Source of the DNA: Verrucomicrobiota bacterium
GTDB lineage: Bacteria; Verrucomicrobiota; Verrucomicrobiia; Opitutales; Opitutaceae
Assembly: GCA_026398135.1 (NCBI GenBank)
Contig: JAPLTN010000006.1
Coordinates: 56,204-120,203, forward strand
Reading direction: 5' to 3'
DNA: 64,000 bases
A program made the position numbers and the translations under genes. The stretch's first letter is position 1; every line of letters starts with the position of its first letter. Under the pieces are notes generated by a model. The model had not been told where the DNA came from and searched no databases. It saw nothing but the letters and a program-made list of their open reading frames with translations. Below, one piece after another: positions 8,786 to 17,130 of the stretch.

Positions 8786-9856
8786 ATGGAACTGCTCACG
8801 CCCACCCAACTCGGCTCTCTATCGATTCCCAACCGCGTACTCTTCGCACCGCTCACCCGCGTGCGCGCCGACGCGGAAAACGTGCCCGGCGAACTCATGG
8901 CCGATTACTACCGCCAACGCGCCTCGGCCGGACTCCTGATCGCGGAAGCCACCATGGTCGCCTCCGATGGTCAGGCTTGGCCGCACCAACCGGGCATCCA
9001 CTCCACCGCCCACGTGGCGGGCTGGCGTCGCGTGACCGACGCGGTGCATGCCGCCGGCGGCCGCATCTATCTGCAAATCTGGCATCCCGGCCGGGCCACC
9101 CATCCGGCGCTAAACGCCGGGGTTCAACCCATTTCCCCGTCGAACAAAGCGATACGGGACGACACCATCCATACCCCGCAGGGCAAACTCGCATATCCGG
9201 CGCCGCGTGCGCTACGCACCGACGAACTTCCCGGAATAGTCGAACTCTTCCGCCGCGCGGCGGAGCATGCCAAACTCGCCGGCTTCGACGGCGTGCAAAT
9301 CCACGGCGCGCACGGCTACCTGATCGACCAGTTTCTGCGCGACGGCGTAAACGACCGCACCGATGCCTACGGCGGCTCCCTCGCCAACCGCGCCCGGCTG
9401 TTGTTCGAAATCGTGGACGCCGCCTCCACCGTTTTCGGCATGGGCCGCATCGGCGTGCGCATTTCCCCGCTCGTGCCGTTTAACGACATGGTGGATTCCG
9501 CCCCCGCCGCACTGGTGGAACACGTCGCCGCCGAGAGCGAAAAGCGCGGACTCGGGTTCCTTGAACTCCGCCACGACAACTACGACCGCCCGGCCGAATG
9601 CGAACTCGCCGCCATCGCCCGCCGCCATTTCAGCGGCTCGCTGGTGCGCAACGGAGGCTTCACCCGCGACGCCGGCGAGGCCGCGATCCGCGAAAGCCAG
9701 GCCGACGCCATCGCCTACGGCGTGCCTTTCCTCGCCAACCCGGACCTCCCGCTGCGCTTCCTGGCCAACGCGCCACTCAACCAGCCCAACCCCGCCACCT
9801 TCTACGCTCCGGCCTCGCGTGCAGGTTATACCGATTATCCGTTTCTCGGGGTTTAA
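8786..9856 (+). CDS. NADH:flavin oxidoreductase, Old Yellow Enzyme family
   Basis: FMN-dependent ene-reductase of 356 aa (NemA/OYE type) that reduces activated C=C bonds, and often nitro compounds, with NAD(P)H. It has LGSLSIPNRVLFAPLTRVRA at the start, QIWHPGRATHP, the substrate-binding and catalytic block VQIHGAHGYLIDQFLRDGVN with DAYGGSLANRARL, and the FMN phosphate site near the C-terminus (RNGGF...ADAIAYGVPFLANPDLP). It begins 18 bp after the alcohol dehydrogenase stop and is probably co-transcribed with it. E. coli nemA is likewise coupled to aldehyde detoxification genes (nemRA-gloA), a parallel that supports an electrophile-defence role. Confidence 0.92.
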   Translation: MELLTPTQLGSLSIPNRVLFAPLTRVRADAENVPGELMADYYRQRASAGLLIAEATMVASDGQAWPHQPGIHSTAHVAGWRRVTDAVHAAGGRIYLQIWHPGRATHPALNAGVQPISPSNKAIRDDTIHTPQGKLAYPAPRALRTDELPGIVELFRRAAEHAKLAGFDGVQIHGAHGYLIDQFLRDGVNDRTDAYGGSLANRARLLFEIVDAASTVFGMGRIGVRISPLVPFNDMVDSAPAALVEHVAAESEKRGLGFLELRHDNYDRPAECELAAIARRHFSGSLVRNGGFTRDAGEAAIRESQADAIAYGVPFLANPDLPLRFLANAPLNQPNPATFYAPASRAGYTDYPFLGV

Positions 9857-9908
9857 GCCGGTCGCACGCTATTATCGCCGAAACACCCTTCAGCACTCTC
9901 CCATCACC

Positions 9909-10481
9909 ATGCCTACCGTATCCATCGTATATCACACCGGCACCGGCCACACCGCCGTCCTTGCCGAAGCCATCGCTGCCGGCGCACGCACCGTGCCCGG
10001 CACCACCGTCCACGTACTCTTGATCGAAGGAAAGGACATCGTCGAAGGCCGCTTCAAGAACGATGCCCTCCTGGAAACGCTAACCGCCAGCGACGCCATC
10101 ATCTTCGGCTCGCCCACCTACATGGCCGGCCCCAGCGGCCAGTTTAAATGCTTCGCCGACGCCACCGCCGGCATCTGGTATAACCAACAGTGGAAAGATA
10201 AACTGGCCGCCGGCTTTTCTGTCTCCGGCACTCCCAGTGGCGATAAACTCAACACCATCGAGTATTTTTTCCTGCTCTCCCAACAGCACAGCATGGTCTG
10301 GATCGGCACCGGCCTGACCCCTCTCGCAGAGGGCCGCCTGAACCGTTACGGCTTCTTCAGTGGCGTCGCCGCCGCCACCGGCTACGAGCCACCCGAGACC
10401 AAACCCGATGCAGATGACAAGGACACCGGAGCCCACCTCGGTAAACGCGTCGCCGAAGCCGCCGCCCGCTGGACCAAATAA
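9909..10481 (+). CDS. Flavodoxin-like NAD(P)H:quinone oxidoreductase (WrbA-like)
   Basis: Flavodoxin-fold protein of 190 aa. The N-terminal FMN phosphate loop is YHTGTGHTAVLA, then FGSPTYMAGPSGQFKCFAD and GFSVSGTPSGDKLNTIEYFF, the pattern of WrbA/NADPH-dependent FMN reductases. The ATG at 9909 is used; the frame is open further upstream only as a shadow of the preceding gene. It sits 52 bp after the ene-reductase and 29 bp before the nitroreductase, consistent with one operon. WrbA proteins carry out two-electron reduction of quinones, protecting against redox cycling; substrate here is inferred from family. Confidence 0.88.
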   Translation: MPTVSIVYHTGTGHTAVLAEAIAAGARTVPGTTVHVLLIEGKDIVEGRFKNDALLETLTASDAIIFGSPTYMAGPSGQFKCFADATAGIWYNQQWKDKLAAGFSVSGTPSGDKLNTIEYFFLLSQQHSMVWIGTGLTPLAEGRLNRYGFFSGVAAATGYEPPETKPDADDKDTGAHLGKRVAEAAARWTK

Positions 10482-10510
10482 TGCTCTAAAAAACTTGCCC
10501 ATATAATCCC

Positions 10511-11161
10511 ATGACACCCATCGACACCACCCAACTCACGGCCGCGCTCGATTGGCGCTACGCCACCAAAAAATTCGACGCCGCCAAAAAGATCCCCGCC
10601 GTCACCTGGGCAGCGCTGGAACACGCCTTGGTCGTTTCGCCCTCCTCGTTCGGGCTCCAGCCCTGGCAATTTATCGTCATCACCGATCCGGCGGTGAAGG
10701 CCAAACTCCTTCCCCTTTCCTGGAACCAGCCCCAGGTGACGGATTGCTCGCACCACGTCGTATTCGCGATGCGCAAAGGCGTGAACGAAGCCTACGTGGA
10801 CAAATTTCTCGCCCACCAGGTCGCCCTGCGCGGCGGCACCGTCGAAGCCCTCGCGCCCTACCGCGGCATGATGACCGGTTTTCTGGCCAACATCACCGCC
10901 GCCGGCCAGCTCGACACCTGGGCGACCAAACAAATCTACATCGCCTTGGGCCAGTTCATGGCCGCCGCCGCCTTGCTCGGCGTGGACGCCTGCCCGATGG
11001 AAGGCATCAACCCGGCCGGTTACGACGAAGTGCTCGGTCTTAAGGGCACCGAATTCGCCGCCGTCGTCGCCTGCGCAGTCGGTTACCGCGCATCAGACGA
11101 CAAATACGCCACCGCCGCCAAAGTGCGTTTCCCAGTCTCGGACTTGGTGCGTCACGTCTGA
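10511..11161 (+). CDS. Nitroreductase-family NAD(P)H-dependent oxidoreductase
   Basis: FMN-dependent nitroreductase of 216 aa (NfsB-like). The start MTPIDTTQLTAALDWRYATK is followed by the FMN-binding block SPSSFGLQPWQFIVITDP, a middle section with QIYIALGQFMAAAALLGVDACPMEG, and the C-terminal AVGYRASDD, all placed as in NfsB. The gene ends the four-gene redox run and is 29 bp from the flavodoxin-like gene. Members reduce nitroaromatics, quinones or flavins; together with the neighbours this suggests a reductive detoxification operon. Confidence 0.9.
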   Translation: MTPIDTTQLTAALDWRYATKKFDAAKKIPAVTWAALEHALVVSPSSFGLQPWQFIVITDPAVKAKLLPLSWNQPQVTDCSHHVVFAMRKGVNEAYVDKFLAHQVALRGGTVEALAPYRGMMTGFLANITAAGQLDTWATKQIYIALGQFMAAAALLGVDACPMEGINPAGYDEVLGLKGTEFAAVVACAVGYRASDDKYATAAKVRFPVSDLVRHV

Positions 11162-11244
11162 GCCGGGCCTCACGCATTAAAAATTAACTCGTTTGTCGCC
11201 CGGCCCGCCTTGTGCGCGCCGGGCGTTTCGTTTGGCTCCTCCTC

Positions 11245-12645
11245 GTGCATACTCGTCGCGATTTTATCCGCTCCGCCGGACTCTACACCGCCGGTTTTAT
11301 CGGTCTGCGGGCGCTCACGAGCAACCCGCTCGCCGCCAGTTCCGCAGATCTCACCGAGAAAGGCGCCGCCCACCTGGGCTTTGGCCCTCTGCAAACCGAC
11401 GCGGCCAAATTGTTCAACCTGCCCGCCGGTTTTTCTTACGTGAAATTCTCCGAGCGCGGTCAGGAGATGGACGACGGCCTGCTCGTGCCTGGCATGCACG
11501 ACGGTATGGCCGCCTTCGCCGGCCCCGCGGGGCGCGTGCTGCTCGTGCGCAATCACGAACTCGAAAGCGCATGGACCGACTGGTCGCCCTACGGCAAGGA
11601 CAAGTCGCGACTGGGCAAAATCGACCGCTCAAAATTTTACGACTACGGCCACGGCGTGCTACCGAATCTCGGCGGCACCACCACACTGGTTTACGATCCG
11701 GCCTCCCGCCGTCTCGAACGCCACTACCTCAGCCTCGCCGGAACCATCCGCAACTGCGCCGGAGGTGCCACGCCCTGGGGCACTTGGGTAACGTGCGAAG
11801 AGGTGAACGAATTCCCCGAGGCCAACGCGGAGCAAGCCCACGGATTCAATTTTGAGGTCACTCCCAGCGCCGAAATCAGCCTGACCACGCCCGTCGCGCT
11901 CAAGGCGATGGGCCGTTTCCGCCACGAAGCCATTTGCGTTCACCCGACCAGCGGCGCGGTTTATCAAACCGAGGACATCGGCGACGGCCTGCTCTACCGT
12001 TTCCTGCCCACCGTGCCGGGTAAACTCGCCGCCGGCGGACGCCTGCAAGCACTCAAACTGCGTGATAAATTCGGGGCCGACACCCGCAACTGGGACGCGA
12101 ACACTTTCCCGGTCGGTCGTGCGCTCGCCGCAGACTGGGTTGATATGGATGAGGTAGAAAGCCCGCGTCATGATCTACGGATGCGCGGCTTTGCCGCCGG
12201 GGCCGCCCTGTTCGCGCGCGGCGAAGGCGCTTGGTGGGGCGAAGACGCCGCCTGGTTCGCCATGACCAACGGCGGCAAGGCCAAGCTCGGCCAGATTTTC
12301 CGTTACCGCCCCAGCCCTTTTGAGGGCACCGCGCGCGAAGCCGAGGCTCCGGGCACGATCGAGCTTTTCGTAGAGCCCAACGACTCCGCCCTAGTCAGCA
12401 ACGCCGACAACCTCTGCGTCGCTCCCTGGGGCGACCTCATTCTCTGCGAAGATACCGGCGGGATCTGCCGCCTTGTGGGTGTGACGCCCAAGGGCGAATT
12501 CTACGTGCTGGGACAAAATCCGGTGACCGGTCGCGAACTGGCCGGTGCATGTTTCTCGCCCGACGGCTCGACCCTTTTCGTCAACGTGCAAAACCCCGGC
12601 TACACCCTGGCCATCACCGGTCCCTGGCCGCGCGGCCGGGCATAG
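11245..12645 (+). CDS. Tat-exported PhoX-like protein (DUF839)
   Basis: Secreted protein of 466 aa in the PhoX/DUF839 family of Ca/Fe-dependent phosphatases. I start it at the GTG at 11245 because this gives a textbook twin-arginine signal, MHTRRDFIRSAGLYTAGFIG; an earlier GTG at 11212 adds 11 residues before the RR. Family blocks include VRNHELES, GGTTTLVYDP, GGATPWGTWVTCEEVNEF, FRHEAICVHPTSGAVYQTED and the C-terminal DNLCVAPWGDLILCEDTGG and LAGACFSPDGSTLFVNVQNP. The propeller-like protein folds in the cytoplasm before export. Phosphatase activity is inferred from family; the gene is a plausible tail of the redox cluster but may have its own promoter. Confidence 0.88.
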   Translation: MHTRRDFIRSAGLYTAGFIGLRALTSNPLAASSADLTEKGAAHLGFGPLQTDAAKLFNLPAGFSYVKFSERGQEMDDGLLVPGMHDGMAAFAGPAGRVLLVRNHELESAWTDWSPYGKDKSRLGKIDRSKFYDYGHGVLPNLGGTTTLVYDPASRRLERHYLSLAGTIRNCAGGATPWGTWVTCEEVNEFPEANAEQAHGFNFEVTPSAEISLTTPVALKAMGRFRHEAICVHPTSGAVYQTEDIGDGLLYRFLPTVPGKLAAGGRLQALKLRDKFGADTRNWDANTFPVGRALAADWVDMDEVESPRHDLRMRGFAAGAALFARGEGAWWGEDAAWFAMTNGGKAKLGQIFRYRPSPFEGTAREAEAPGTIELFVEPNDSALVSNADNLCVAPWGDLILCEDTGGICRLVGVTPKGEFYVLGQNPVTGRELAGACFSPDGSTLFVNVQNPGYTLAITGPWPRGRA

Positions 12646-12657
12646 AGATTCGGACGC

Positions 12658-13572
12658 TCAACCGAGCAGATTGCGCAAGGCTTGGAGGTATTTGTCGCGG
12701 GTGCGGGTGATCACCTCGGCGGGCAAAACGGGCGCGGGCGGTTGCTGGTTCCAGTTAACCGCCAGCAAGTGGTCGCGCACGAACTGCTTGTCGTAGCTCG
12801 GGGGCGAGCAGTCGGGGCGGTAAGCGTCGGCCGGCCAGTAACGCGAGGAGTCGGGCGTCAGCACTTCGTCGATCAGCACCAGATTACCCGCCGCGTCGGT
12901 GCCGAACTCGAACTTGGTATCGGCCAAAATCATGCCGGCGCGGGCGGCGGTGTCGTGCCCGAAGGCATAGAGCGCGAGGCTGGCAGCCTTCACTTTTTCG
13001 TAGAGCGCCGCGCCCACGATGGCCGCGCCTTGGCCGTCGTCGATGGGCGCGTCGTGTTCGCCTTTCGGCGCTTTGGTGGTGGGAGTAAAAAGCGGCTAAG
13101 GCAGGCGATCCGCCTGACGCAAGCCGGCGGGCAAACGATGTCCGCACACGACGCCGGTTTTCTGGTAGGCAGACCAACCGCTGCCCACGAGATAGCCGCG
13201 CACCACGCACTCGATGGCGAGGGGCTTGAGTTTGCGCACGATCATGGAGCGCAACTGGAGGTCGCGATCGGTAATCCCGCGCCGGGCAAATTCGCCCTCC
13301 TGGTCGGGCAGAAGGTGGTTTTCGATCAAGTGGGCGGTGCGGGCGAACCACCAGTGGCTCATCTGGGTGAGCAGGATGCCTTTGCCGGGAATGCCGTCGG
13401 GCAAAATTACATCGAAGGCGGAGAGCCGGTCGGTCGCGACGAGCAGCAGGGCGTCACCGAGGTCGAAGATTTCGCGTACCTTGCCGGAGGCGATTTTCGG
13501 AAACGGACGCCCGTCGATGGAAACGCGGGCATATTCGGGCAGGGCGGCGGCGATCTGGGCGGAAGTGAGCAT
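12658..13572 (-). pseudogene. purC: Phosphoribosylaminoimidazole-succinocarboxamide synthase with in-frame amber codon
   Basis: SAICAR synthetase of de novo purine synthesis. Start at the ATG at 13572 (MLTSAQIAAALPEYARVS). The first part has SGKVREIFDLGDALLLVATDRLSAFD, IVRKLKPLAIECVVRGYLVGSGW and CGHRLPAGLRQADRLP. Codon 159 (13098-13096) is TAG, after which the same frame continues as PLFTPTTKAPKGEHDAPIDD and on to the normal C-terminus (ADTKFEFG, DEVLTPDSSRYWPAD). Homologues have Glu at this point (LPEPLFTP), so a single GAG-to-TAG change explains it. No frameshift is involved and every other part is intact. Possibilities are a recent nonsense mutation, a sequencing error, or suppression. 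TAG ends several neighbouring genes, so it is not generally reassigned. Confidence 0.9.
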
Positions 13573-13615
13573 GCGTGGAGTAGGGAGTGCGTTTCGGACG
13601 GGACGCGGAAGCATA

Positions 13616-13643
13616 AAAAAGCCCGCCGTAAAAACGGCGGGCG
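13616..13643 (-). terminator. Rho-independent terminator of the malate dehydrogenase gene
   Basis: The plus strand reads AAAAAAGCCCGCCGT, then AAAA, then ACGGCGGGC. On the minus strand this is a CCCGCCGT hairpin followed by a T run, 45 bases past the mdh stop and before purC. Confidence 0.88.
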
Positions 13644-13687
13644 GGTGCAGCTGGCCGGAAGCGGGGCGACGACCGGCCAACCAAGGG

Positions 13688-14683
13688 TTAACCGCCGATC
13701 TGCTCGGCCACAAAGGCGCGTTCGTCCACCAATTCCTTGTTGGTGATGGCGATCTTCTCCTTGGCGAATTCGCACATCTCGTAGCCTTTGATGATTTCGT
13801 AGCTGCCAGGGGTGGTCGTGCGCACCGGCATGCCGGCCCAGACCTTGGGATCAAAGCCGTAGAGGCCTTCGCTCTTGACCGCGACGGAGTGGATCTTGCC
13901 CGGAGTCATAAGGTCGCGCACGTGGTCGGTGAGCGCATTGGCGGCCGAGGCGGCCGAGGAGGCGCCGCGAGCGGCGATGATGGCCGCGCCGCGTTTACCC
14001 ACCGTCTCCAGGAAGGGACCTTTGAGCCAGTCGTGGTCGCTGATGACGTCGGTGACCTTCTTGCCCCCGATGGTGGCATTACCGAAGGCGGGGAACATGG
14101 TCGGGCTGTGGTTACCGTAGATGAAAATGTCCTTCACCGCGGTCAGATCGACGCCGGCTTTTTTGGCGAGCTGGGTCTGGGCGCGGTTTTGATCAAGACG
14201 CACCATGGCGGTGAAACGGTCGGGGGTGAGACGCTTGGCCTGGGAGGCGGCGATCATGCAGTTCGTGTTGGCGGGGTTGCCCACCACGGCGATGCGGGCG
14301 TCGTCGGCCGCGACGCGGTCGATGATCTGGCCCTGGCCGACGAAGATCTTGCCGTTGTCCTTGAGAAGATCGGCGCGCTCCATGCCGGGGCCGCGGGGTT
14401 TGGCGCCGATGAGCAGGGACCAGTTGGCATCCTTGAAACCGACCTCGGGCTGGTCGGTCATGACGATGCCCTTGAGCAGAGGAAACGCGCAGTCGTCGAG
14501 CTCCATGGCCACGCCTTCGAGCGCCTTCATGGCCTTCTCAAACGGAGCCTCGATGAGCTGGAGAATGATGGGGCGGTCTGGGCCGAACATCGCGCCGGAG
14601 GCGATGCGGAAGAGGAGGGCGTAGCCGATCTGACCGGCGGCACCGGTGACGGCGACGCGAATGGGTGTGGTGTTCGTGCTCAT
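13688..14683 (-). CDS. mdh: Malate dehydrogenase
   Basis: NAD-dependent malate dehydrogenase, 331 aa, interconverting malate and oxaloacetate in the TCA cycle. Start at the ATG at 14683 ([20 protein letters not shown]), which places the Rossmann motif [10 protein letters not shown] near the N-terminus; the frame is open 39 bases further but without homology. Further features are [33 protein letters not shown], and the catalytic region with GNHSPTMFP around the proton-accepting His. Length and motifs fit the [12 protein letters not shown] bacterial and cytosolic-like MDH group. A terminator follows. Confidence 0.95.
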   Translation of the reverse strand: MSTNTTPIRVAVTGAAGQIGYALLFRIASGAMFGPDRPIILQLIEAPFEKAMKALEGVAMELDDCAFPLLKGIVMTDQPEVGFKDANWSLLIGAKPRGPGMERADLLKDNGKIFVGQGQIIDRVAADDARIAVVGNPANTNCMIAASQAKRLTPDRFTAMVRLDQNRAQTQLAKKAGVDLTAVKDIFIYGNHSPTMFPAFGNATIGGKKVTDVISDHDWLKGPFLETVGKRGAAIIAARGASSAASAANALTDHVRDLMTPGKIHSVAVKSEGLYGFDPKVWAGMPVRTTTPGSYEIIKGYEMCEFAKEKIAITNKELVDERAFVAEQIGG

Positions 14684-14796
14684 GGGAAAGCCCCAGCTCA
14701 ACGCAAAGCCGCCCCGGCGCAAGGTCGGGGCGGGCCCAAGGCAATAAACGCGCCGTCTTCGCCAAGCCCGGCGCGACGGCGATCCCTGCGGTTAAC

Positions 14797-15852
14797 TTAG
14801 CCAAACCGGTGCGCCAGACCGGCGTGCAAATCGCGCACCAGCTTTTCGGTGGTTTCCCAATCGATACAGCCGTCCGTGATGCTTACGCCATATTTCAGCG
14901 CTTCCTTGGGCTGGGGAAAGGTTTGATTGCCGGCGTGGATATTGCTCTCGACCATCGCGCCCATGATCGAGGCGTTGCCCGCCTGAATCTGGCCGATCAG
15001 CGCGTGGATCACGTCAGGCTGAAGCTCCGGTTTCTTCGAGGAATTATCATGCGAAGCGTCCACCAAGATAGAGGGCGGCAAGCCTGCTTTCATCAGCAAC
15101 TGCTCCGACTCGGCGATGTGGGCGGCGGAGAAATTCGGTCCCTTGCCGCCACCGCGCAGCACGAGGTGGCAATCGCGGTTGCCCTTGGTGCGCACCGAGG
15201 CGGCGGCGGCGTCCAGACCGATACCGAGGAAAGTCTGGGGCTGCGAGGCGGCCTTGATCGCGTTGATCGCGACGGTAAGTCCGCCATCGGTGCCGTTTTT
15301 AAAACCGATGGGCATCGAGAGCCCCGAGGCGAGCTGACGGTGGGTTTGCGACTCCGTGGTGCGCGCCCCGATGGCACCCCAGCACACGAGGTCGGCGATG
15401 TATTGCGGCGTGATGGGATCCAGAAACTCGGTTGCGGTGGGCAAACCGAGGTCCAGTACCTCGCGCAAAAACGAGCGGCCAAGGCGCAGACCGGCCGGGA
15501 TGTCGTTGGAGCCGTCCAAATGCGGGTCCATGACCAAACCCTTCCAGCCGACGGTGGTGCGGGGTTTTTCAAAATAGACGCGCATGACGACCATGACGCG
15601 GTCGGAAACTTCACGGGCCAGGGCGGCGAGCCGGCGGGCGTAGTCGCGGCCGGCTTCGACGTCGTGGATGGAGCAAGGCCCGATCACGAGGAGGAAGCGG
15701 CGCTCGTCGGTGAAGATGATGCGCTGAATCTCTTGCCGCGAGGCGGTGATGAAGTCGGCCTGCGTCTCGGTTTTGGGCAGCTCCGCGAGCAATTGGGCGG
15801 GGGTCGGGAGCGGCTTGGTCTCGACGACGTTGATGTCGGAGGTCTTTTGCAT
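14797..15852 (-). CDS. 3-deoxy-7-phosphoheptulonate (DAHP) synthase, class I
   Basis: Type I DAHP synthase, 351 aa, condensing phosphoenolpyruvate and erythrose-4-phosphate at the entry of aromatic amino acid synthesis. The ATG at 15852 (MQKTSDINVVETKPLPTP) fits E. coli AroF/G/H; an upstream ATG at 15918 adds 22 residues without homology. Visible blocks are LLVIGPCSIHD, MRVYFEKPRTTVGWKGL, DGSNDIPAGLRLGR, LDPITPQYIADLVCWGAIGARTTESQ with a metal-site Cys, GFKNGTDG, CHLVLRGG, VDASHDNSSK and SITDGCIDWETT. The feedback amino acid (Phe, Tyr or Trp) cannot be assigned, so no A/F/G/H letter is given. Confidence 0.93.
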   Translation of the reverse strand: MQKTSDINVVETKPLPTPAQLLAELPKTETQADFITASRQEIQRIIFTDERRFLLVIGPCSIHDVEAGRDYARRLAALAREVSDRVMVVMRVYFEKPRTTVGWKGLVMDPHLDGSNDIPAGLRLGRSFLREVLDLGLPTATEFLDPITPQYIADLVCWGAIGARTTESQTHRQLASGLSMPIGFKNGTDGGLTVAINAIKAASQPQTFLGIGLDAAAASVRTKGNRDCHLVLRGGGKGPNFSAAHIAESEQLLMKAGLPPSILVDASHDNSSKKPELQPDVIHALIGQIQAGNASIMGAMVESNIHAGNQTFPQPKEALKYGVSITDGCIDWETTEKLVRDLHAGLAHRFG

Positions 15853-15945
15853 GTCGTAAAGGGTCACGATGAAGAGCCCGCGCGACTCAGGGCAAGCCAC
15901 GCTTTCCTCGGGCGTCACCTTTCCCGTCTTAGCCTGCCTGCTTCG

Positions 15946-17130
15946 CTAGGCGTGTGTTTCGGCCAGTTTCCACTCGGTGCCGTCGTCGGTCCAGATGCGT
16001 TTCTGCGTCGCGCTTCGCCAGCCGTGCCAGACGCGGTCGCATTGGTGGGGCAAGGCCACCACGCAGGGCATGGAAATCTCCGCCCTATCGCGTTCGCAAA
16101 CCCACTTCCTGCCTTCGCTCCAAGCGCGGGCCATGGCGGGCAAATCCAGCAGCGAAACGGGGTCGTCTGACTTTCCGGCTCCCCGCTCCCCGCTCCCTGC
16201 TCCCTGCTCTTCTACGCCGCGTACCAGCAATGGCACCCGGATGCTTTCCTCGTGCGGCCAGCCTTTGCGGAAAAGTCCGTGCGCGCCGTGCATATCGCCA
16301 TGCACCGAGGTGAAAACCACGATGGTTGCGGGCGTCACGCGAGCTAACAAGCGGCCGATGGCCGCATCGGTGGCGGCGAGGTGGGCGTAATAACCCGCCA
16401 GTTCGCGGCGCGCCTGAGCCTCGATTTCTCCGCCCCGGGGCACGTTGGCGGGCAGGATCAGCTCTTCGGGCCGCGGCATGTAGTCGCCGTCGGGGGTGGA
16501 GGCGGCGTAGGGCGGATGGGGGGCTTCGAGGCTGAGGACGGTGAAACGCGGGCCGGAGGCGGGGCGGGCCAACCACTCCTCAACGCGGGCCGCAAGCACA
16601 TCGCTCTGGTAGCCGTGGAATTGCTCGGGGGTAACGCTATCGCCGATGCCGTCGCCGTGCAGCCAGGGGTCGTTGAGTTGAAAGCCGCCTTCAAAACCGA
16701 CCCAGTGGGCGAAGCCGCCGCGTGCGCCGGGAGGCACGAGGGTCTGCGCAGCCGACGGGCCGACCAGGGGAGCGGAGCGGTCGCGCACGCCGACGCCCCA
16801 TTTGCCGAAAAAAGCCGTCGTGTAGCCGCTGGCCGCGAGGTCATGGGCCACGGTGCGGGCGTCGGCGGGCAGGGCGTCCCAGTAGTCGCGCAAGCCGTTT
16901 TGGGGCGAGGGAGTGCCGGTGAGCAAGGCGGCGCGGGCAAAGGGACCGAAGGGATGGGGCGTGACGGCCTGGGCGTAGTTGACCGTGCGCGGATCGGCGG
17001 CGAGGGCATCTAGCGCAGGGGTGCGGGCGTTGGGGTCGCCGGCGTAGCCGCAGGCCTGGGCCCGCCATTGGGTGGTGACGATCCAGAGCAGGTCGGGCGC
17101 GGCGGCGGCGGGGCGGGGCGCGAGGCTCAT
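15946..17130 (-). CDS. Sulfatase-fold protein lacking catalytic residues (probable pseudoenzyme)
   Basis: Alkaline-phosphatase superfamily protein of 394 aa. The overall sulfatase layout is clear: LLWIVTTQWRA at the start, ARAALLTGTPSPQNG, FFGKWGVG, and VHGDMHGAHGLFRKG with HEESIRVPLLVRG. Three key positions are lost. The metal Asp of TDQWR is Thr20. The formylglycine motif CxPSR is GPFAR, with Gly62 in place of the Cys/Ser nucleophile. The Asp of SDHG is Val276. No formylglycine can form, so classical sulfate-ester hydrolysis is very unlikely. A low-complexity insert (EEQGAGSGERGAG) interrupts the C-terminal third. There is no signal peptide. It overlaps the start of the preceding coiled-coil gene's stop by 4 bases, so the two are translationally coupled. 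Confidence 0.85.
   Translation of the reverse strand: MSLAPRPAAAAPDLLWIVTTQWRAQACGYAGDPNARTPALDALAADPRTVNYAQAVTPHPFGPFARAALLTGTPSPQNGLRDYWDALPADARTVAHDLAASGYTTAFFGKWGVGVRDRSAPLVGPSAAQTLVPPGARGGFAHWVGFEGGFQLNDPWLHGDGIGDSVTPEQFHGYQSDVLAARVEEWLARPASGPRFTVLSLEAPHPPYAASTPDGDYMPRPEELILPANVPRGGEIEAQARRELAGYYAHLAATDAAIGRLLARVTPATIVVFTSVHGDMHGAHGLFRKGWPHEESIRVPLLVRGVEEQGAGSGERGAGKSDDPVSLLDLPAMARAWSEGRKWVCERDRAEISMPCVVALPHQCDRVWHGWRSATQKRIWTDDGTEWKLAETHA
16176..16212. repeat. GGAGCGGGGAGC-type simple repeat inside the sulfatase-like gene
   Basis: Five imperfect units of CTCCC(C/T)GCT on the plus strand encode the Gly/Ala/Glu/Arg insert of the sulfatase-like protein in frame. Similar CTCCCxGCT strings occur between genes near 42393-42430 and 45600-45640, so this looks like a dispersed repeat that landed in a coding region. 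Confidence 0.7.

Noticed and set aside
13096..13098. General reassignment of TAG to a sense codon
   Set aside because: TAG is the terminal codon of several normal genes here (the PhoX-like gene, the Mini-III-like gene, the PEGA gene, the sulfatase-like gene), so reassignment is unlikely.
13214..14800. 528-aa plus-strand open frame across purC and mdh
   Set aside because: It spans two unambiguous genes on the opposite strand and has no domain of its own.
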